Shown in pieces: positions 1-13,139 of a stretch of DNA of 64,000 bases. The notes below the pieces were generated by a model, which ran no database searches, was not told the DNA's origin, and saw only the letters and a program-made list of their open reading frames with translations. The stretch's first letter is position 1; every line of letters begins with the position of its first letter. The translations under genes were made by a program, and so were the position numbers. Origin of the DNA: Atriophallophorus winterbourni (taxonomy: Eukaryota; Platyhelminthes; Trematoda; Plagiorchiida; Microphallidae); NCBI GenBank assembly GCA_013407085.1, contig JACCGJ010000310.1, positions 1 to 64,000 on the forward strand, in the 5' to 3' direction.

Positions 1-1535
1 TGGTAACAGAGTAACGGGTCGGTAGTTGGAAACATCGGAGCGATTTCCACCTTTGTAAATTGGATAAATTATTCCTCGTTTCCAATCTGTAGGAATCACT
101 CCACTTGCCAGTGTTTGCTCGAACAGATAAGTGAGTGGTTTGTATACCAAACTCGCAAATTGCTCCAATATTTTCGGGGTTATTCCGTCGGCCCCAGGAG
201 ACTTTCCGGTTTTAAGATTAAATAAACCTTGGAGGACGCGTTTCTCAGTGACACTTATTTCACTTAATGCAACCGTGTTTGAAATTGTTGGATTTGTGCT
301 GTTTATTGCATGTTCTATCGGGTTGAATACCGATGAATAAAACGTGGCTAAAGCATCAGCAGTTTCTGCTGCAGTTGTTGTTGGTCCAGCTGATGTGTTC
401 ACGGACGCTACTCCAGGTTTTACCTTCGTTTGATCGTCAACCATACGATATAGTATTTTGGGGTTTCGCTCCATCATGCTTGATATCACTTCTTGGAAGC
501 ACAACTTGTCTTGGATGACAAATTTGTTTAATTTGTTCCGCAGTAAACGGAATGTTTCCCAGGTCTCGGATGATGGGTTTTACTGATGATGTCGCCAAGC
601 AATGTTTCGTACCGTTAACCACTTACGATTTCGGCTTCTTAATTTAAATTCAAAGTTTTTTCTTGAGTTCCTGGGGACAAATTCGAGCTCACTTCGATTG
701 AACTTTTGATATTTGATATTAGCCATATCCAAAAGTCATGTACGTTGCTAGTTTCCGGTTGGCAGTTAAACGTGTTTTTCAGAGCATCACTCAACGCCAT
801 AGTGTTGATCCGCCTAACTCTTTTACGGGCATCATTTTTTCTTACAGCTTCAAACAGATAGTCAAACTGGATGACGACGTGATCACTTAGTCCCAGTGGA
901 CTTTCGTAAGCAACGTTATCAATGTCATGTTCATTGCTTGTCAGAACGAGATCTTAGAGTGAGGGTAAATCGTTTTCGCGGTATCGGGTATTACATGTAA
1001 TGTGGTTATAAAGAGGAATATCGTCAAACAACTCACTGAATGCGCGCTCGAGGGAGTGTTCTGGGTAAATGGTACTGCTCTGCAGATTCGGTAAATTGAA
1101 GTCACCCATAATCAAAAATCCACAAGTGTATCTGGAAGTAACCATGCGAATTTTATCCAGTAGGGCCAGATTGTAAGTTTCCTTTGCAGACGGTGGGCGA
1201 TATACTACTCCCAAAACACAGTCTTCGCCGTTAGCTAGTCGGATTGAGCACCAGAGTGTATCCAGTAACGCGATGTCTGGATCCGTAATCTCCCGGCACA
1301 GAAGGTTTTGGCTATAATACAAAGCTACTCCTCCTCCTCTGGTTTCACGGTCATGACGAATAAGCGACATTCCTGGTAATTCAAGTTCACTATTTGTTTG
1401 CTGAGTCTGCAGCCACGTTTCCGTTACGGCGATTATGTCTGGTGAACATCTCAAAAAAACTGCACGCAGTTCACCGATTTTGTTTCCGAGACATTGTGCG
1501 TTGGTGTAGATGCATTTCATAGTTGTTTTTCTCAA
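1..1535 (-). pseudogene. CR1-like ORF2: endonuclease plus start of reverse transcriptase (broken)
   Basis: The N-terminus (1535 to 954) is an apurinic/apyrimidinic-type endonuclease: the motifs YTNAQ, AVTETW, RGGGVALYY, VYRPPS and MGDFNLPN appear in order. An in-frame TAA at 954-956 interrupts it, but the same frame reads on through LTSNE and GLSDHVV to about 650. A frameshift near 655 and a stop near 591 follow. The next frame then gives the reverse transcriptase start, with GKSPGADGI, WKRGIIYPIYKGG and NYRPVTLLP at the window edge. The palm-domain FADD motif would lie outside the window. This is seen directly; the CR1 assignment is from motif order. Confidence 0.9.
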
Positions 1536-1790
1536 TAAGGATGGGGTGTGGGGAAGAAGGCTAGTGGAGTGCAGAATATATGTTAGGCCGACTCCTCCAA
1601 AGTCGGCAACTGAAGGTTTTTTGCTTGCAGGGATGCTTGATTGTTTTGGGGTTGTACTGTTGGAACACAGTGATCTATCGTATCGGCTGAAATTGTTTCT
1701 GACACGTCAACAACTGATTGACTTGGTAGTGTTTCTATTGAACTTAGTGGTGCATCTATCTTTCCAATATGGTGTTTCGATGCACCTAGT

Positions 1791-3068
1791 CTAATTTCTC
1801 GCGGGAATTATTCTGCGGCCATTTTCCCAACGAGTTTTGACCGTGTTCAACATATCATTACGCAAGAACGTTATTTTAAGGGGCTTAGGACCGATGCCCT
1901 TATAATTCGTAGATTTGGGGATGCGGAACGTGTCAGTCACAGCTACATCATGCAAACCAAGTATATCACTGAGGAATCTCCATTGTAACTGATCGTGTTT
2001 GCGCTGCACCGCTTTATCAGTTGCTTCATCAGCTTCTGGAACTCCCAAAAGGATTATACTTCGATCATCCCTCTGTTTCATTTGGTTTTGTTGCTGGTCC
2101 TTTCGGGCCCTTTCCCACCAGGGCACATCAGCAAAGATCCTTGCAGTGGTCTCTGAACGCTCCTTACGCAGGAGAAAAGCGGATAGTAAAATGTTTTTAA
2201 GATCCCTTTCAGAGTGAACCGTGATTCTAAGCAATCTTGGCTGGTCCAGATTTGAAGAAGTAGGTTTACGACTTAGTCGTATCAATGATAGTGGTTCAAC
2301 TGGCTCCAAATCCATGTTGTTGCACAACCTTTCCCATTCTTCTTCATCGTGCTTTAGTCTGTCCCCTAGTAAGTTGGCACTCGTTTCCTTTACGTTGGTG
2401 CAAATCACGCTTAGTCCATGGACTGAATGTACATTGTGTGTTTGGAACTTTCGCTGGTTGCTGGACGTTTCAACTACCTTAGATCGAATACCTATAGTGT
2501 CCACTTTGGGATTGTTTTGCACCATGACTTTTGGTTTCGAACCTGAGGGATTTCGCTGATCCTTCGGGTGAGCAGGTGGCTTTGGCTTTGTATCTTTTTG
2601 CGGACCAGGGATGTTTCGGGCAGACAGGCCTTTAACAGTCGCATTTGTAAAGGCGGCCTTTTGATGAAAAGGACGCTCCTCAAGACACTCCGGCACATTT
2701 GCAACAGCTGAACATTCGTGTTGAAAGATCGAAGATTTAGCGTTTATCTGACTGGTATTACCGTCAGTGGTTTCCAATTTATCGAAAAACATGCTGGCAA
2801 ACTGAGAATTTTGAGTCTCTACCGATGTCTTCAACGTTTATATGATAAGCTCTAAGCTCAGCATCCGATCATCCAGGTTGCTTTGCGCAACAATTGTTCG
2901 AGCAGTTAAATCTGCGTTTGGTTTAGCTCGACAACTTTTGCACACGTAGCATACACCAGGCATGTTTTCATTCATCAGGATCGATAGCGCATCCGGGGTT
3001 AATGATTTGTCGAATTTTGCGTGACATTTGTGGGAACAGCATGAAATACTTTGTATGAGATTATTCAA
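1791..3068 (-). pseudogene. CR1-like ORF1 with partial PHD finger and RRM-like domain
   Basis: One frame runs about 425 codons, broken by a single in-frame TAA at 2838-2840. The N-terminus holds the second half of a PHD-type zinc finger (CCSHKCHAKF ... GVCYVCKSC). A low-complexity, basic, Gln/Pro-rich linker follows. The C-terminal part (about 2000-1800) has DRSIILLGVPE and RFLSDILGL, resembling the RNA-recognition-like fold of CR1 ORF1 proteins. There is no ATG upstream; an upstream stop and the missing first half of the PHD finger indicate 5' truncation. The same protein is recognisable, more decayed, at 8275-9260. ORF1 proteins of this class bind the element's own RNA; that role is inferred from the family. 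Confidence 0.75.
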
Positions 3069-4756
3069 TATTAGTAATATTTCGCGGATTGGTTATTATT
3101 AAGTAATATAAATCAATTAATACTGTAAATAAACCCGATCAGATCGATCTCACTTCTAATGTGGATTAGCTTCACACAGACAAAGATAAACGGAAATAAA
3201 AGAGATTCATTACGGATAGATGAATTAGATTGAAATATGCAGTGCCTAAGCGGATATTTGATTGATATTAGAAGAAATACTGTTTCGCCTCAATGTAAAG
3301 AGGTCTTACGATATCTATTCCTAAAGTGTTCATATTCAGTGAATTGCAGCTTCAAAACAGTTCCTACAATATCTTTTTAAAAATATAGTTCGAGATTTCA
3401 GTGAAATACTTTCAATTTATGGGCTTAGTCTTTCAGAGATGTGTTAAGATCATTAGATGCAACCAGTAAAATAATTGAGGTGGAATACAATGGAATTCCA
3501 GGCGGGTAATCCATTTTTGTTAGAGGCTGAAAAAACGAAAACGAAATATATAGAATCGAACTTCATGTGCTTTAATTTGTACTGCATTTACGGCGAAGAA
3601 ATTATTAGGGAAATTAATAGGCATCGATATTTGAGTGATAAATTGTGGAAAAATGGCCGTTATTATCTAAAGCTTTGTCCTGTCAACATTGGCAGACATC
3701 AGTTTATTAACAATGAAATATTTCATCTTTACGTATTCGTGAAAATGGTCATAAAGGAGCCATGGTGAAATATATTTATTCAACTCTTTATATGAGCAGC
3801 TAAGAATTTGTAACATTTTTGTTTATTGTAACGCCGCTTTCATTAATTTGCGTCATAAAAAATATATCTACATTCAGTTGTGCACGAATTTCACAAATTA
3901 AGACGTGCATTAAAATTTATTGTACTCCAAATTACCCAGAAATTCAACGGGATTCTGAAACGCAGACAAACGTGAATTAGCCGACTGTACCAATATTGCA
4001 TCATAAAAAGCGGTTAGACAATAATCCCACCGACATTCCGATACTATTTTCTAATTGAAGCAGACATAAATTGGTTACTTTTAATCTATCAGATACGGGT
4101 AGTCGTTGGCTACCTTTCTTACAGCACCTGAAATCTATACTGGACGAATATTCAATATTCGTTCTGAAGAAAGCTTCTCAACATAATAAATTTAAACTAC
4201 GAAGTATGACTAAATGGACGAAACAAAAAGCAAGAGCATGGGAGTTTCATAAGTTAATAAACACAGCAGATTCACGGACACAATTTACATTGCTGATAAA
4301 CATTTATCCGCTTTATTCGAGATGATAAAAATGCATTTAAATCACATTTGATTTTCTGAATGCAACACAATCCAAAGCTATTATATCGACTCGTAAATGA
4401 GAGAAAGAATATTAAACCAGGAGGTTTGCCTTGATAACTTCATCTGGTTTCAGTCAATCCGATCAACGGTCCGCTGATCAATGAGAAAATATTTCATGTC
4501 GGAGATTACGCTATAAATTCCACTGAGCCCGTTAAGGAATCCATCATTCAGCTTGACCGACCGACTTCGAATGATTAACATCGACGGTGGTGGCGCAGCA
4601 ATTACAAAATTTACGTGTAAAGAAATCTCTGAAACCAGAGAAGACAACAACAATGCTGCTCCAAATCGCTCATACGCAACTTTCTAAAACTCCATCTGAC
4701 AAAAGTAATGTGTTGTTCACTTCAACCCCACTTACACATCTCTACCAGTTTCTGAC
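3069..4756. other. AT-rich stretch without recognised gene
   Basis: Short open frames occur here (for example 97 codons at 3475-3768, + strand), but none shows a known domain, coding bias or convincing splice signals. No repeat copy was recognised. Confidence 0.5.
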
Positions 4757-5530
4757 TTACACACACCAACGGTTTCTGGCTGTTTGACGTCATCAGGTGG
4801 AGACAGTAAGAATGGTTTCAGTGAGCCTTAAAACAGTGGATAAGTTGTAGACAATGTTTAACTTATAGACACTGTTACATAGGGTTCATGGAACGAACCA
4901 CGATGTTCAAAACAAAATGATTTTTGGTCAAGCACTCAGGGCGCTTATGGTAAGTTTGTGGGATTTGAGTAACTCATTATTGTGGTTATCCATGAGCGCC
5001 AAAAAGCACTTTGTGTTTGAACATCGTGGATCGTTGCATGAACGTTATGTAACAGTAGCATTCAAGTTTCACTTGTTTACCACTTATCTACAGTTTCAAG
5101 GTTCACTGAAACTAAACTTTGTCTCCAACTGATGACGGCAAACAGCCAGAAACTAGTAGTGATGTGCAAGTTCGAGGGATGTGAGCAACAGATTACTTTG
5201 TTCATCCATAAGTGTTTGAGTGCTTTAACAAGAATCAGCTTTTGATTATGTGTTTGAACATCGTGCTTCGTTCTACGAACCCTAAGTAACCTTGGCATTC
5301 AAGTTTAAACTATGTTTACCACGTATCCACTGATTCAAGTCTCATGACGGCAAACAGCCAGAAACCGGTAGTGGTGTGTAAGTCCGTGGGATGTGAGCAA
5401 CACATACTGTGGTTATCAATAAGTGTCTTGAATACTTCACCAAGAATCACTTTGAGATTCTGTGTTTGAACACAGTGATGCATTGTACGAATCCTATATA
5501 ACAATGTCATTTAAGATTATCTTTGTCTCT
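4757..5530. repeat. Subfamily A short repeat: head-to-head inverted pair followed by a further direct unit
   Basis: Positions 4757-4946 carry the repeat in reverse orientation and about 4990-5180 carry it forward, separated by about 43 bases. This makes an imperfect inverted repeat with arms of roughly 185 bp. A further forward unit follows: the landmark GACGGCAAACAGCCAG starts at 5134 and again near 5346, a 212-bp step (a deletion shortens the normal step of about 240 bp). Landmarks shared with other copies are GAACATCGTGG, ACTTATC(C)A, TCACTGAA and AAACAGCCAGAAAC. There is no coding capacity. Confidence 0.8.
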
Positions 5531-5639
5531 CTGACATCTTTATCAATATTCTTCAAGCTGGTTTGGTACCAAAAGACTAGAAACCTGGAAAAATACCACA
5601 AATTTACAAAGACGTTTGCCGTTCTGATTTCAAAACGAA

Positions 5640-6866
5640 CAGGTTCGTGACATTGCTGTCTTCGGTATCAAATCTTTTGAGCGAATAAGAACTACAGTAA
5701 TTATGCAACATCTAGAAATGAAAGGACTTTTGTCAGTTGCTCAACGCGGATTTCGCAGAAATCGTTCTTGTCAATCAAACATGCTGGTCATCTTAAAAGA
5801 CTGAATGAGTGTTGCAGATGCAGGTTGAAGTATTCATGCATACTACTTTGACATTTATAAAGCTTTCGACTGAGTCGATTATAATGTACTCTTGAACAAG
5901 CTACGGAAGCACGGTATCGTTAGAAAATTATATGAATAGATTCGGTATTATCTTCACAAAAGATATATCAGTGTTTCTGTGGATCTCATATTATCGAAGC
6001 AAAAAGGTGTCATTAGCGGTGTTCCGCAAAGGTCGCTGCTTGGACCAATAATGTTCCTTATCTGCGTCAACGATTTAGTATTAGCAAACGACAGTAACAT
6101 TCTTCTGTTTGCTGACGACATAAGAATATTTAGACGAATCAGTAATGCTGATGATTGTATTTTGCTACAAAGAAGATCTGAATGCATTGTACGGCCGTCC
6201 ATCACATAATAACCTGCCTTTGAAAATGCAAAAGTCAAACAACCATGCAGTTGGGTCGCGATCCTAGCTTTCCTTACTCATATAAGCTCGTCAAGCAAAT
6301 CTTGGACTACATAGTGCAAGAAAAGGACCTGGATGTCTGGATTTGTTGTAGTTTGAAATATGGTCTACAATGCGAAGCCGTTTACAAAAGCGCATCTCTG
6401 CTGCTAAGTATGAAGCGGTAATTTTTTGACGTTTCTCCCCGGGTTATTTTCCTCTCATGATCAACACTTAAACACACCCGGTTCTTGACTATGCTGTTTC
6501 ACACAGGCTGGATAATTTATTCCGCCTTCGAACTTCTAGCAACATCCGTGGTCATGTTTACAAGTTGAAAACACAACACTCTAAACTGAAATGCTGAGGT
6601 AATTTTATTATGTAGGTATATGTTTTGTTTGGAATTCCCTATCTGCCGATTTGGTAAACAGTTTAGCTATATTCGAATCGCAACTTGACATCTACATGAG
6701 AGATAATCCCAATTTTTACCCCAGCTATTAATAAACAATACCAGTCATATGGTCCTATTTTTTTCTTTTTACTTATATATACGCTTGTACCTATACGCAG
6801 ACTCTGTGGAAATTGTAATTTTAATTGCTTTTTCAACCATAAATCTTGCATTTTGGATCTTGAATC
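5640..6866 (+). mobile_element. CR1-like reverse transcriptase fragment with 3' end
   Basis: Decayed reverse transcriptase on the plus strand. The order is LSVAQRGFRRNRSCQSN (about 5735), a KAFD-like motif, GVISGVPQRSLLGPIMF (about 6010-6055) and the catalytic LFADDIRIF (FADD codons at 6108-6119), with several stops and frameshifts. The C-terminal tail and an AT-rich 3'UTR continue to a terminus with CTTGAATC-type sequence at 6836-6866, matching the ends of other CR1 copies in the window. No endonuclease or ORF1 is attached, so this is a typical 5'-truncated insertion. Confidence 0.85.
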
Positions 6867-8274
6867 ATTTGATTAAGCAGAAAAGAGAATATTGTTTGAA
6901 TTTATCCAAACGGATCAAAGTTTCTAATAGAATACATGCATGAAACATTTTAATATTTGATATAGATCATGGATTTAACAAATGTTTATATGGTCCTAAC
7001 ATTCTGTGTGTTTTGAGCCCACGTTCAACATGCTACAACCATCTGACGCTCAGTGGTTTAGATCAATTCTTTCCACACGTGTTTAACTACGCGTCTATCG
7101 ACACACGAACAATAACTACGGGGCATTCGCTATCAATAAATCTAGTTGGGTCTTACAATTTGTTTGCTCAAAGAAAATCACACGTAAAGACGACCGATTT
7201 GGCTTCAACTGAAAGAGAACCATCGTGATCCAGAAACAAGAATGTCTGAAGTGCAATGCATGTTCAGTGAGGCTCTGTTGTTTAAATCCATGCTAATCCT
7301 GAAGGTGCTACATCGACTGGAGCGATGTCATAACTCATGGCGACACTGTATAGTTACATTTTAATGTAGAAACAAGGATCGTTTATCCAGTTTTGTGTCT
7401 CAAATAAATAGAATCTATCTTGCTTTCTTTGGTAACAATGCAAATCACATAGAAATTTAGCGAACTTGGGAGTAGCACAATGTCTATTTTGATGTATGTC
7501 AAGCGCGACATCACATAACAGACACCAGGTAGAGACTAAAGAATCAAGCATTTAATCAACTTCTGCAAACACTGGGTCGCAATACTTCATTCGAATCAGC
7601 TTGAATGGCGCACAAATGTGTGCATGGTGTTTTTCTCTTTTATAAGCTATGTATTAACCATTTTAATTCAGCTGATCCATTCGCGCGTTGAGAGTGTTTT
7701 GGGCTTGCAGGAACCGTGAAGATACAAATATTTGCTTTTAACGCAAGAGAGTATAAGCTGATGAATCATGTATTCGGCTTATTCACGATGATCTGCGATA
7801 ATTTCAATCTATTATTCATGTTAGGATGAGCTGTAATAGTATTTCCAAATGTATGCCTAAAATCAAACACGACGCAATTACTTTTAAATTTGCGTCTGCC
7901 TTCTCTGTCAAATACCATTCCCTCAAATACGTACGGTAGCAATATTTTGAGCTCCCGTTTTTCAGGATATATTGTTATTATACTTACACATACGTGGATA
8001 TATTATACCTTTTTGGATTTCTCTCGGAATATACAATTCTCGTAGCGGTATTCGGTAAACATGAAATTTCGGATTTTTTCGTGTTTTCTTATAGCGAATC
8101 TACGCATGTAACGCTGTTATTACTCTTCAAGTCCTCAAGGAAATCAGCGTCATCGGAAGAAGCTAATTCCTATTAATCGCAACGTGCGACGCACTCCTGA
8201 AGCGTTTTGCTGGATTGAATTCTAATTTTGCTCTAGTTCGTGTTCGTGTTCACACTATTCATCATCGATCGATC
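6867..8274. other. Intergenic, no recognised feature
   Basis: AT-rich sequence with only short uninformative open frames on both strands. Confidence 0.5.
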
Positions 8275-9260
8275 GACTGAACAACCGCCCGTGTGCAAAC
8301 CACTGAACTGTGCTGAAAACTACCCTGACCTGATGACCCCGAAAAGGAAACAAAGCGCCTCGGTTTGTGTGAGCGGTTGCCAAAAGGCGGTAAGCCCCAA
8401 GGCGAGGACTGTCACGTGCTACACTTGTTCGTAAAAATACATGCTAATTGCGGCAAATCGCTTGCCACGGATTTCGTTGCAATTATTAATGGAGATATTT
8501 GTCCTGGTGTTTGTCAGGTCAGAGAGTTATGCAAGGCCAGAGCGACAGTGACATCCTCTGAGGCAAACACTGTTGACAATGAAATTGAAATGCGTTTAAA
8601 TGGACTGAAATCAGGAATTCATCAATTGACTGAACTAATAAAAAACGTCATTAATGTACCTTTGATTCCAGACTCAGAGGTTACTACCAAACAGCCCATA
8701 GCGTATGTGTCACACTCTCACAAGCCAACATTTTCTCAGATGGTGGTTAAATCAGGTATGTGTTCAACGGAGCATTAACGCCTAAACTTTACGCAAAAAA
8801 GGAAGTTGTGAGCAAAACCGTATCGCATCCTAAGGAGCCGAAAAATTCTATAAAGCATGGATAAACTTTAAGCTTAATCTGAACCAATATTCCTGAGTTA
8901 GAAGATGCTCTTTCAAGCAAGGCAAAATCATGACCTTGGAAATTTGTTCGGTATATGTAATCGCATTGGCTTAGATGTTATATACCCGGCGTCGGTAACT
9001 CGACTCGCTCGTCACCCGAAGTCCCGAATCAAGACAAACCACGTTTGCTAAGTTTCACTTTTACCAACGAAACGGACATGAAAAATTTCCTACTGAATTC
9101 GGATTTGCTTCGGGAACAAAGTGACTCACACCACCGTATTTATGCTTAAGTAACTTTGTGGGAAAGACAACGAACACCAAATGGTCGGGATCAAGCAGCA
9201 TCAAGGAGTATTATTCTGCTCGACGTTTCAGAAAATACATGGGCAACGACATTTTATGAA
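8275..9260 (+). mobile_element. CR1-like ORF1 fragment (PHD finger and RRM-like region), decayed
   Basis: A PHD-type zinc finger is split by a frameshift near 8435: the first Cys pairs (VCVSGC, VTCYTC) are in one frame, and HANC and GVCQVRELC in the next. The reading continues to KPTFSQMVV (about 8720). After further lesions it passes LLSFTFTNETDMKNFLL (about 9040-9090), LWERQR and SRSIILLDV (about 9200-9225). The last block aligns with the ORF1 at 1791-3068 (DLKNILLSAFLLRKE, WWERAR, DRSIILLGV), so both derive from the same CR1 family. Downstream sequence is too decayed to place the endonuclease. Confidence 0.75.
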
Positions 9261-10423
9261 AGAAAAGAGCGTGATAGTAAACAGTAGCCATTTATTGCTC
9301 ATACAATCCGTTTCCGATATTCTGTAGTCGTTTACATTGTTAAAAACTTAAGCCACGAAAATTGGCAATGAAATCTGGTAAAAGTGATACTACTCGCTGG
9401 AGTTATGGTGCACATAAATATAAATCATCAACTGAAACTGTGTGAGAAAAGCAATTCTAGTTGTTGGCTTCGTTGTGGGAACATTTTTAAGCATTTAGGC
9501 CGAAAACAATTTCCGGCATTCATAAAGACCCTGTTACGAATTATACGGCTGAAGTTTTGACACTACGACCTTATCTAGTACCTGGAACGCCTATATTATC
9601 ACTGATCATAGCCGAGCCGATTGGGTAGATGTACCTGGAAAACTTCGCGGAAGGCAGAATTCGATGATCCTTAATGCAACATCCTAAATACTAATTTTCA
9701 TGCGCTTAATAATATCTCTCAACACAAATTCACTCTTTTTTTTTGTTAAAAATCTCACGTGCTGGTAGAAAATGTCGCGGGTTTGTATATCGATTGTGAG
9801 TCTTAATATTTAAATTTCGACTTCATCAGCTATTGCTCAAAAATCATATTTACCAAAATTTTAACTCAAATTGAACGCTTAGATGCAATTTAATCACGAA
9901 AATTTGGCGATAATATCCCAACGCTTACTCGGCTGTTACCGTATAATAAAATACTTTAGTTTATTATATAGTGTGGAGCATACATCTCCATTATTTACAC
10001 ATCACAACCGGTTTCATTCATTGTATTATTGTAAAGTCGACTGATATTCATTTCTACAGATTAAAACCAGTACAGATTTAAATAGTCGCTCTCGTGTAAT
10101 ACATGTACATGTGTTTCATCACTTTATCAGTTGTTCGCCTAGATAGAGCAGTTGTTTTTAGTGTATACATTTTATTGACACAACATCGTTTTAAAAGACG
10201 AAGTGAAAACAAAGCAATCAATTTTACGTGACAGGTAAATTTATTGTTCAATAATCCATCAACAACGAAATTGTGAAACAGATCGATGATTTGTACTTGT
10301 TGAATGTACCATTTTCGGACGTTTCAACACCTTCCACTTGGAATTGCGAGATTGACACCTGTTTAACTCAAAGGGACAAACCCTTGTGAAATTCGTTAAA
10401 TCCGTGGTGGTCTATTTCGTCGA
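9261..10423. other. Intergenic, no recognised feature
   Basis: AT-rich. Some of 9261-9800 may be unrecognisable remains of the preceding retroelement. No gene, RNA or repeat copy was identified. Confidence 0.4.
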
Positions 10424-10589
10424 TTGTGTCTGCAAGTCGCGCAATTGTGCGGCTTCGTGACCCAGACACGCTCGCTACCATCCCACACACATACTATCAT
10501 ACCCACGTACAAACAAGTGCGTGATCCTAAAATACTCGCCTATATCCCAGTTCACTCGTCTGTTCAAGCACAGTCAACTGTGGTTCATG
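10424..10589 (+). other. Candidate exon with a good splice donor
   Basis: A locally GC-richer block in AT-rich surroundings ends in CATG followed by GTAAGTTA at 10590-10597, a strong donor. An open frame of 61 codons crosses it. It could be a 5' non-coding or first exon. The nearest downstream acceptor with a plus-strand gene is at 17641-17650, immediately before the chloride-channel ATG, implying a 7-kb intron. This is inference only; the peptide matches no family known to me. Confidence 0.25.
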
Positions 10590-11599
10590 GTAAGTTAATG
10601 TCTAATTGAGAGGTTAAAATTTATTTTAATGTTTTTACCGTTCAATATACTCTTTTCTAGGTTTTTGATTTTGCATGTTTTATATTATTTCATCATTTCA
10701 TAAAATTAGTAAATATTTTGGCTATTCATTTAGTAATTTTCTACACTAGTAATCAGCTAGGCAAGGTTTATTGTAGAGTTAATAAATTTTTGCTTTACTA
10801 AATCTTTCCTTCGATGAAAAATCACCGGCCAATATCGGTTTTAATCAATTTGAATTATCAGAGAATTTATCTTGACAGAATGAATTAACTAAATCCTAGA
10901 CGACTGTTGGTTGCTTATCACAGAATTCGGAATAATATTATGCTGACGAGTGCTAACGGTGGGACGGTTGATTCAGGTGCTGGTGAATGTATTCTTGCTC
11001 CTCACGTCGAATGCTTTCGAGAGTGTTAAACTTGATGCTTCTTTGATGATCAGAAGTAACAGTCTGATTTGGGGAAGCCGCATGGATGTAGATACAAAAT
11101 CTCTTGTGCTTTGTTTTATCTAGTTTGTGATGTGAATGAATTATCTGTCAAAATTAAATTATGGCCAGAAGGATCCGATCAATAATGACACAAAATAAAG
11201 GATAGCTAGCCCCAGAGTAATAGCTTGAAGACGAGAAATAAGTGATTAAGTGCACGATATCGTTCCATTTCCAACATTCATGATTGCTGCATGCAAAGCG
11301 CATTATCGATCTAACCTTTTGATTTGACAAGTACTCGTAATATGCTGAGTGTTTGAATCTGTGGGTATAGAGACAACTGGTTCTAAAAATATACAAACAA
11401 CTTTACACACCGGGGCTATTAGAATATACCACCGCACATTGAAGAGAATAGCCTCACTCCAAAACCCACGTTGAACACCGTAATTTTCATGGATTATATG
11501 GCCTCTGTACCATTTTTCAAAGATGAATTTATAGCCAGATGAACCAAGTGTGTTAGGATCATTGGATGGAAAATGATTTTTGGTAAACAAGTTTAATCA

Positions 11600-11865
11600 T
11601 ATGTGCGTGGGATGTGAGCAACTCATTTCTTTTTTCATCCATAAGCGCCTTGAGTGCTTGACCAAGAATAACTTTGTGTTTGAACACCGTGGTTCGTTGT
11701 ACGAACCCTGTGTAACAGTGGCATTCAAGTATAAATTTGTTTACCACTTATCCACTGTTTCAAGGTTCACTGAACCTAATCTTACTGTCTCCACCTGATG
11801 ACTGCAAACAGCCACAAACCGGTAGTGGTGTGTAAGTGCATGGGATGTGAGCAACACATTAGTTA
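11600..11865 (+). repeat. Subfamily A short repeat, single forward copy
   Basis: One near-full unit. It contains GGGATGTGAGCAAC at both ends, then TTGAGTGCTTGACCAAGAAT, GTTCGTTGTACGAACC, CAGTGGCATTCAAG, TTATCCACTGTTTCAAGG and GCAAACAGCCACAAACCGG. It matches the units at 4757-5530, 29085-29585 and 49065-49210. Confidence 0.8.
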
Positions 11866-12694
11866 GATCGACGTCGTATTAGACAGAATTGCCTGGAAAA
11901 TAGAGCCTAACGATAAGCATCCAATGCGAGTGGGCAATAAAAATTTCTTCGAACCTCGTTTGGGTAATATCCACTGCATCCTGTCTCGTTTCCAGGCCAA
12001 TTAATACCATGATCTGAAATTTCGAAATCATGACTTACAACTCCTCATGGAATACATAATTTGTTCATTCGAGTGTTTTCAGTTCTAGGAATATCACTTT
12101 GCTATCGTAGGCGAAAATGATATAGAGGTGTGTACACGTTACGTTGGCCAACGTTGACAAACTCTGATCCTTGATTTAATTAGATCAGCCAAGATTTGTT
12201 TAAGGTATGGCGGATGCGTATTATATGGAAAGATTTCCTATCTCACTTGATTGGTTCATGTGTGGCTTCCATACAAATAGAAATTTAGAGCACGTTCAGC
12301 ATACCATCTCGCATTTTTCTCATAGTCATTTTTCTGTTGAATTTGACACGGAAGATCATGCACAGATTATCTGTAATACTCGCACTAAAATAGGTGAACT
12401 GATGTTTTCGTTCACGATAATAGTTCAAGATGACATATAGCCTTGTTTACGTTTATTTTCAAGCTGAATTAATGGTATGCAGACGAAAAGCATTCCAACG
12501 AGGAATAAAAATTATCATTAATGTAAATATTGGATGCAGCATTGTTGGCGAATTATAAGCTACAGAATAGCAGTTTCAACAACTAGGGCACGTTGCTTGG
12601 CGTGGTAGATAAGTTTATATTTTTACATGCGAATTTTGCATACTATATTTATATTATAAATGTATTTTTGGTGCTCACATCCCCATGCCTTGTT

Positions 12695-12860
12695 GTAATG
12701 ATGGTGTGTAAGGGATGGGTATCTGAGCACCAAAATACTTTGGTCTTATATATGCGCCTCGAGCGCTTGGCCAGGAATCACTTTGTGATTCTATATTTGA
12801 ACATCGTGCTTCTTTATAGGAATCCTATATAACAATGGCATGCAAGTTTAACTTTACTTA
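12695..12860 (+). repeat. Subfamily A short repeat, partial copy
   Basis: A partial, diverged unit: GGTGTGTAAGGGATGGG, then CGCTTGGCCAGGAATCACTT, TTGAACATCGTG and ATATAACAATGGCATGCAAG, lacking the second half. Confidence 0.7.
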
Positions 12861-13139
12861 TATTATGTTGTATTAATTTTAATTTTTGATATTTTCAAAC
12901 TAAATGATTCACAATTACTCTTAGTTTCCTTTCCATTTCTACGGTATATCTTCATGCTAAAAGCGTCCTGAATTTCCGATGGTAGAAACGTATCTTGGTT
13001 TTTAATCAGTCTGTTGGTAATTCCCTAAATTTACATCCATGACTAAATGAGCGGCCCTAAGTGGCCATTCAATAACTTGCTCTTAACCTTCCACAACTGC
13101 AAAAATTACACAGGTTGGAAAACATATGTCATTTCTCTC

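Larger units (their letters stand above)
1..3068 (-). mobile_element. CR1-like non-LTR retrotransposon, 5'-truncated, runs off the left edge
   Basis: The minus strand carries ORF1 (3068 to 1791) followed by ORF2 (1535 to beyond position 1) in the order expected for a CR1-clade LINE. The left part of ORF1 begins inside a PHD-type zinc finger (Cys/His pairs around 2920-3050), so the copy is truncated at its 5' end, as is usual for target-primed reverse transcription. The 3' end lies outside the window. Several stops and a frameshift show that it is dead. It is related to the ORF1 fragment at 8275-9260 and the endonuclease fragment at 55724-56560. Confidence 0.9.

Noticed and set aside
3475..3768. 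97-codon plus-strand open frame
   Set aside because: No domain, no splice or poly(A) context, and composition typical of AT-rich chance frames.
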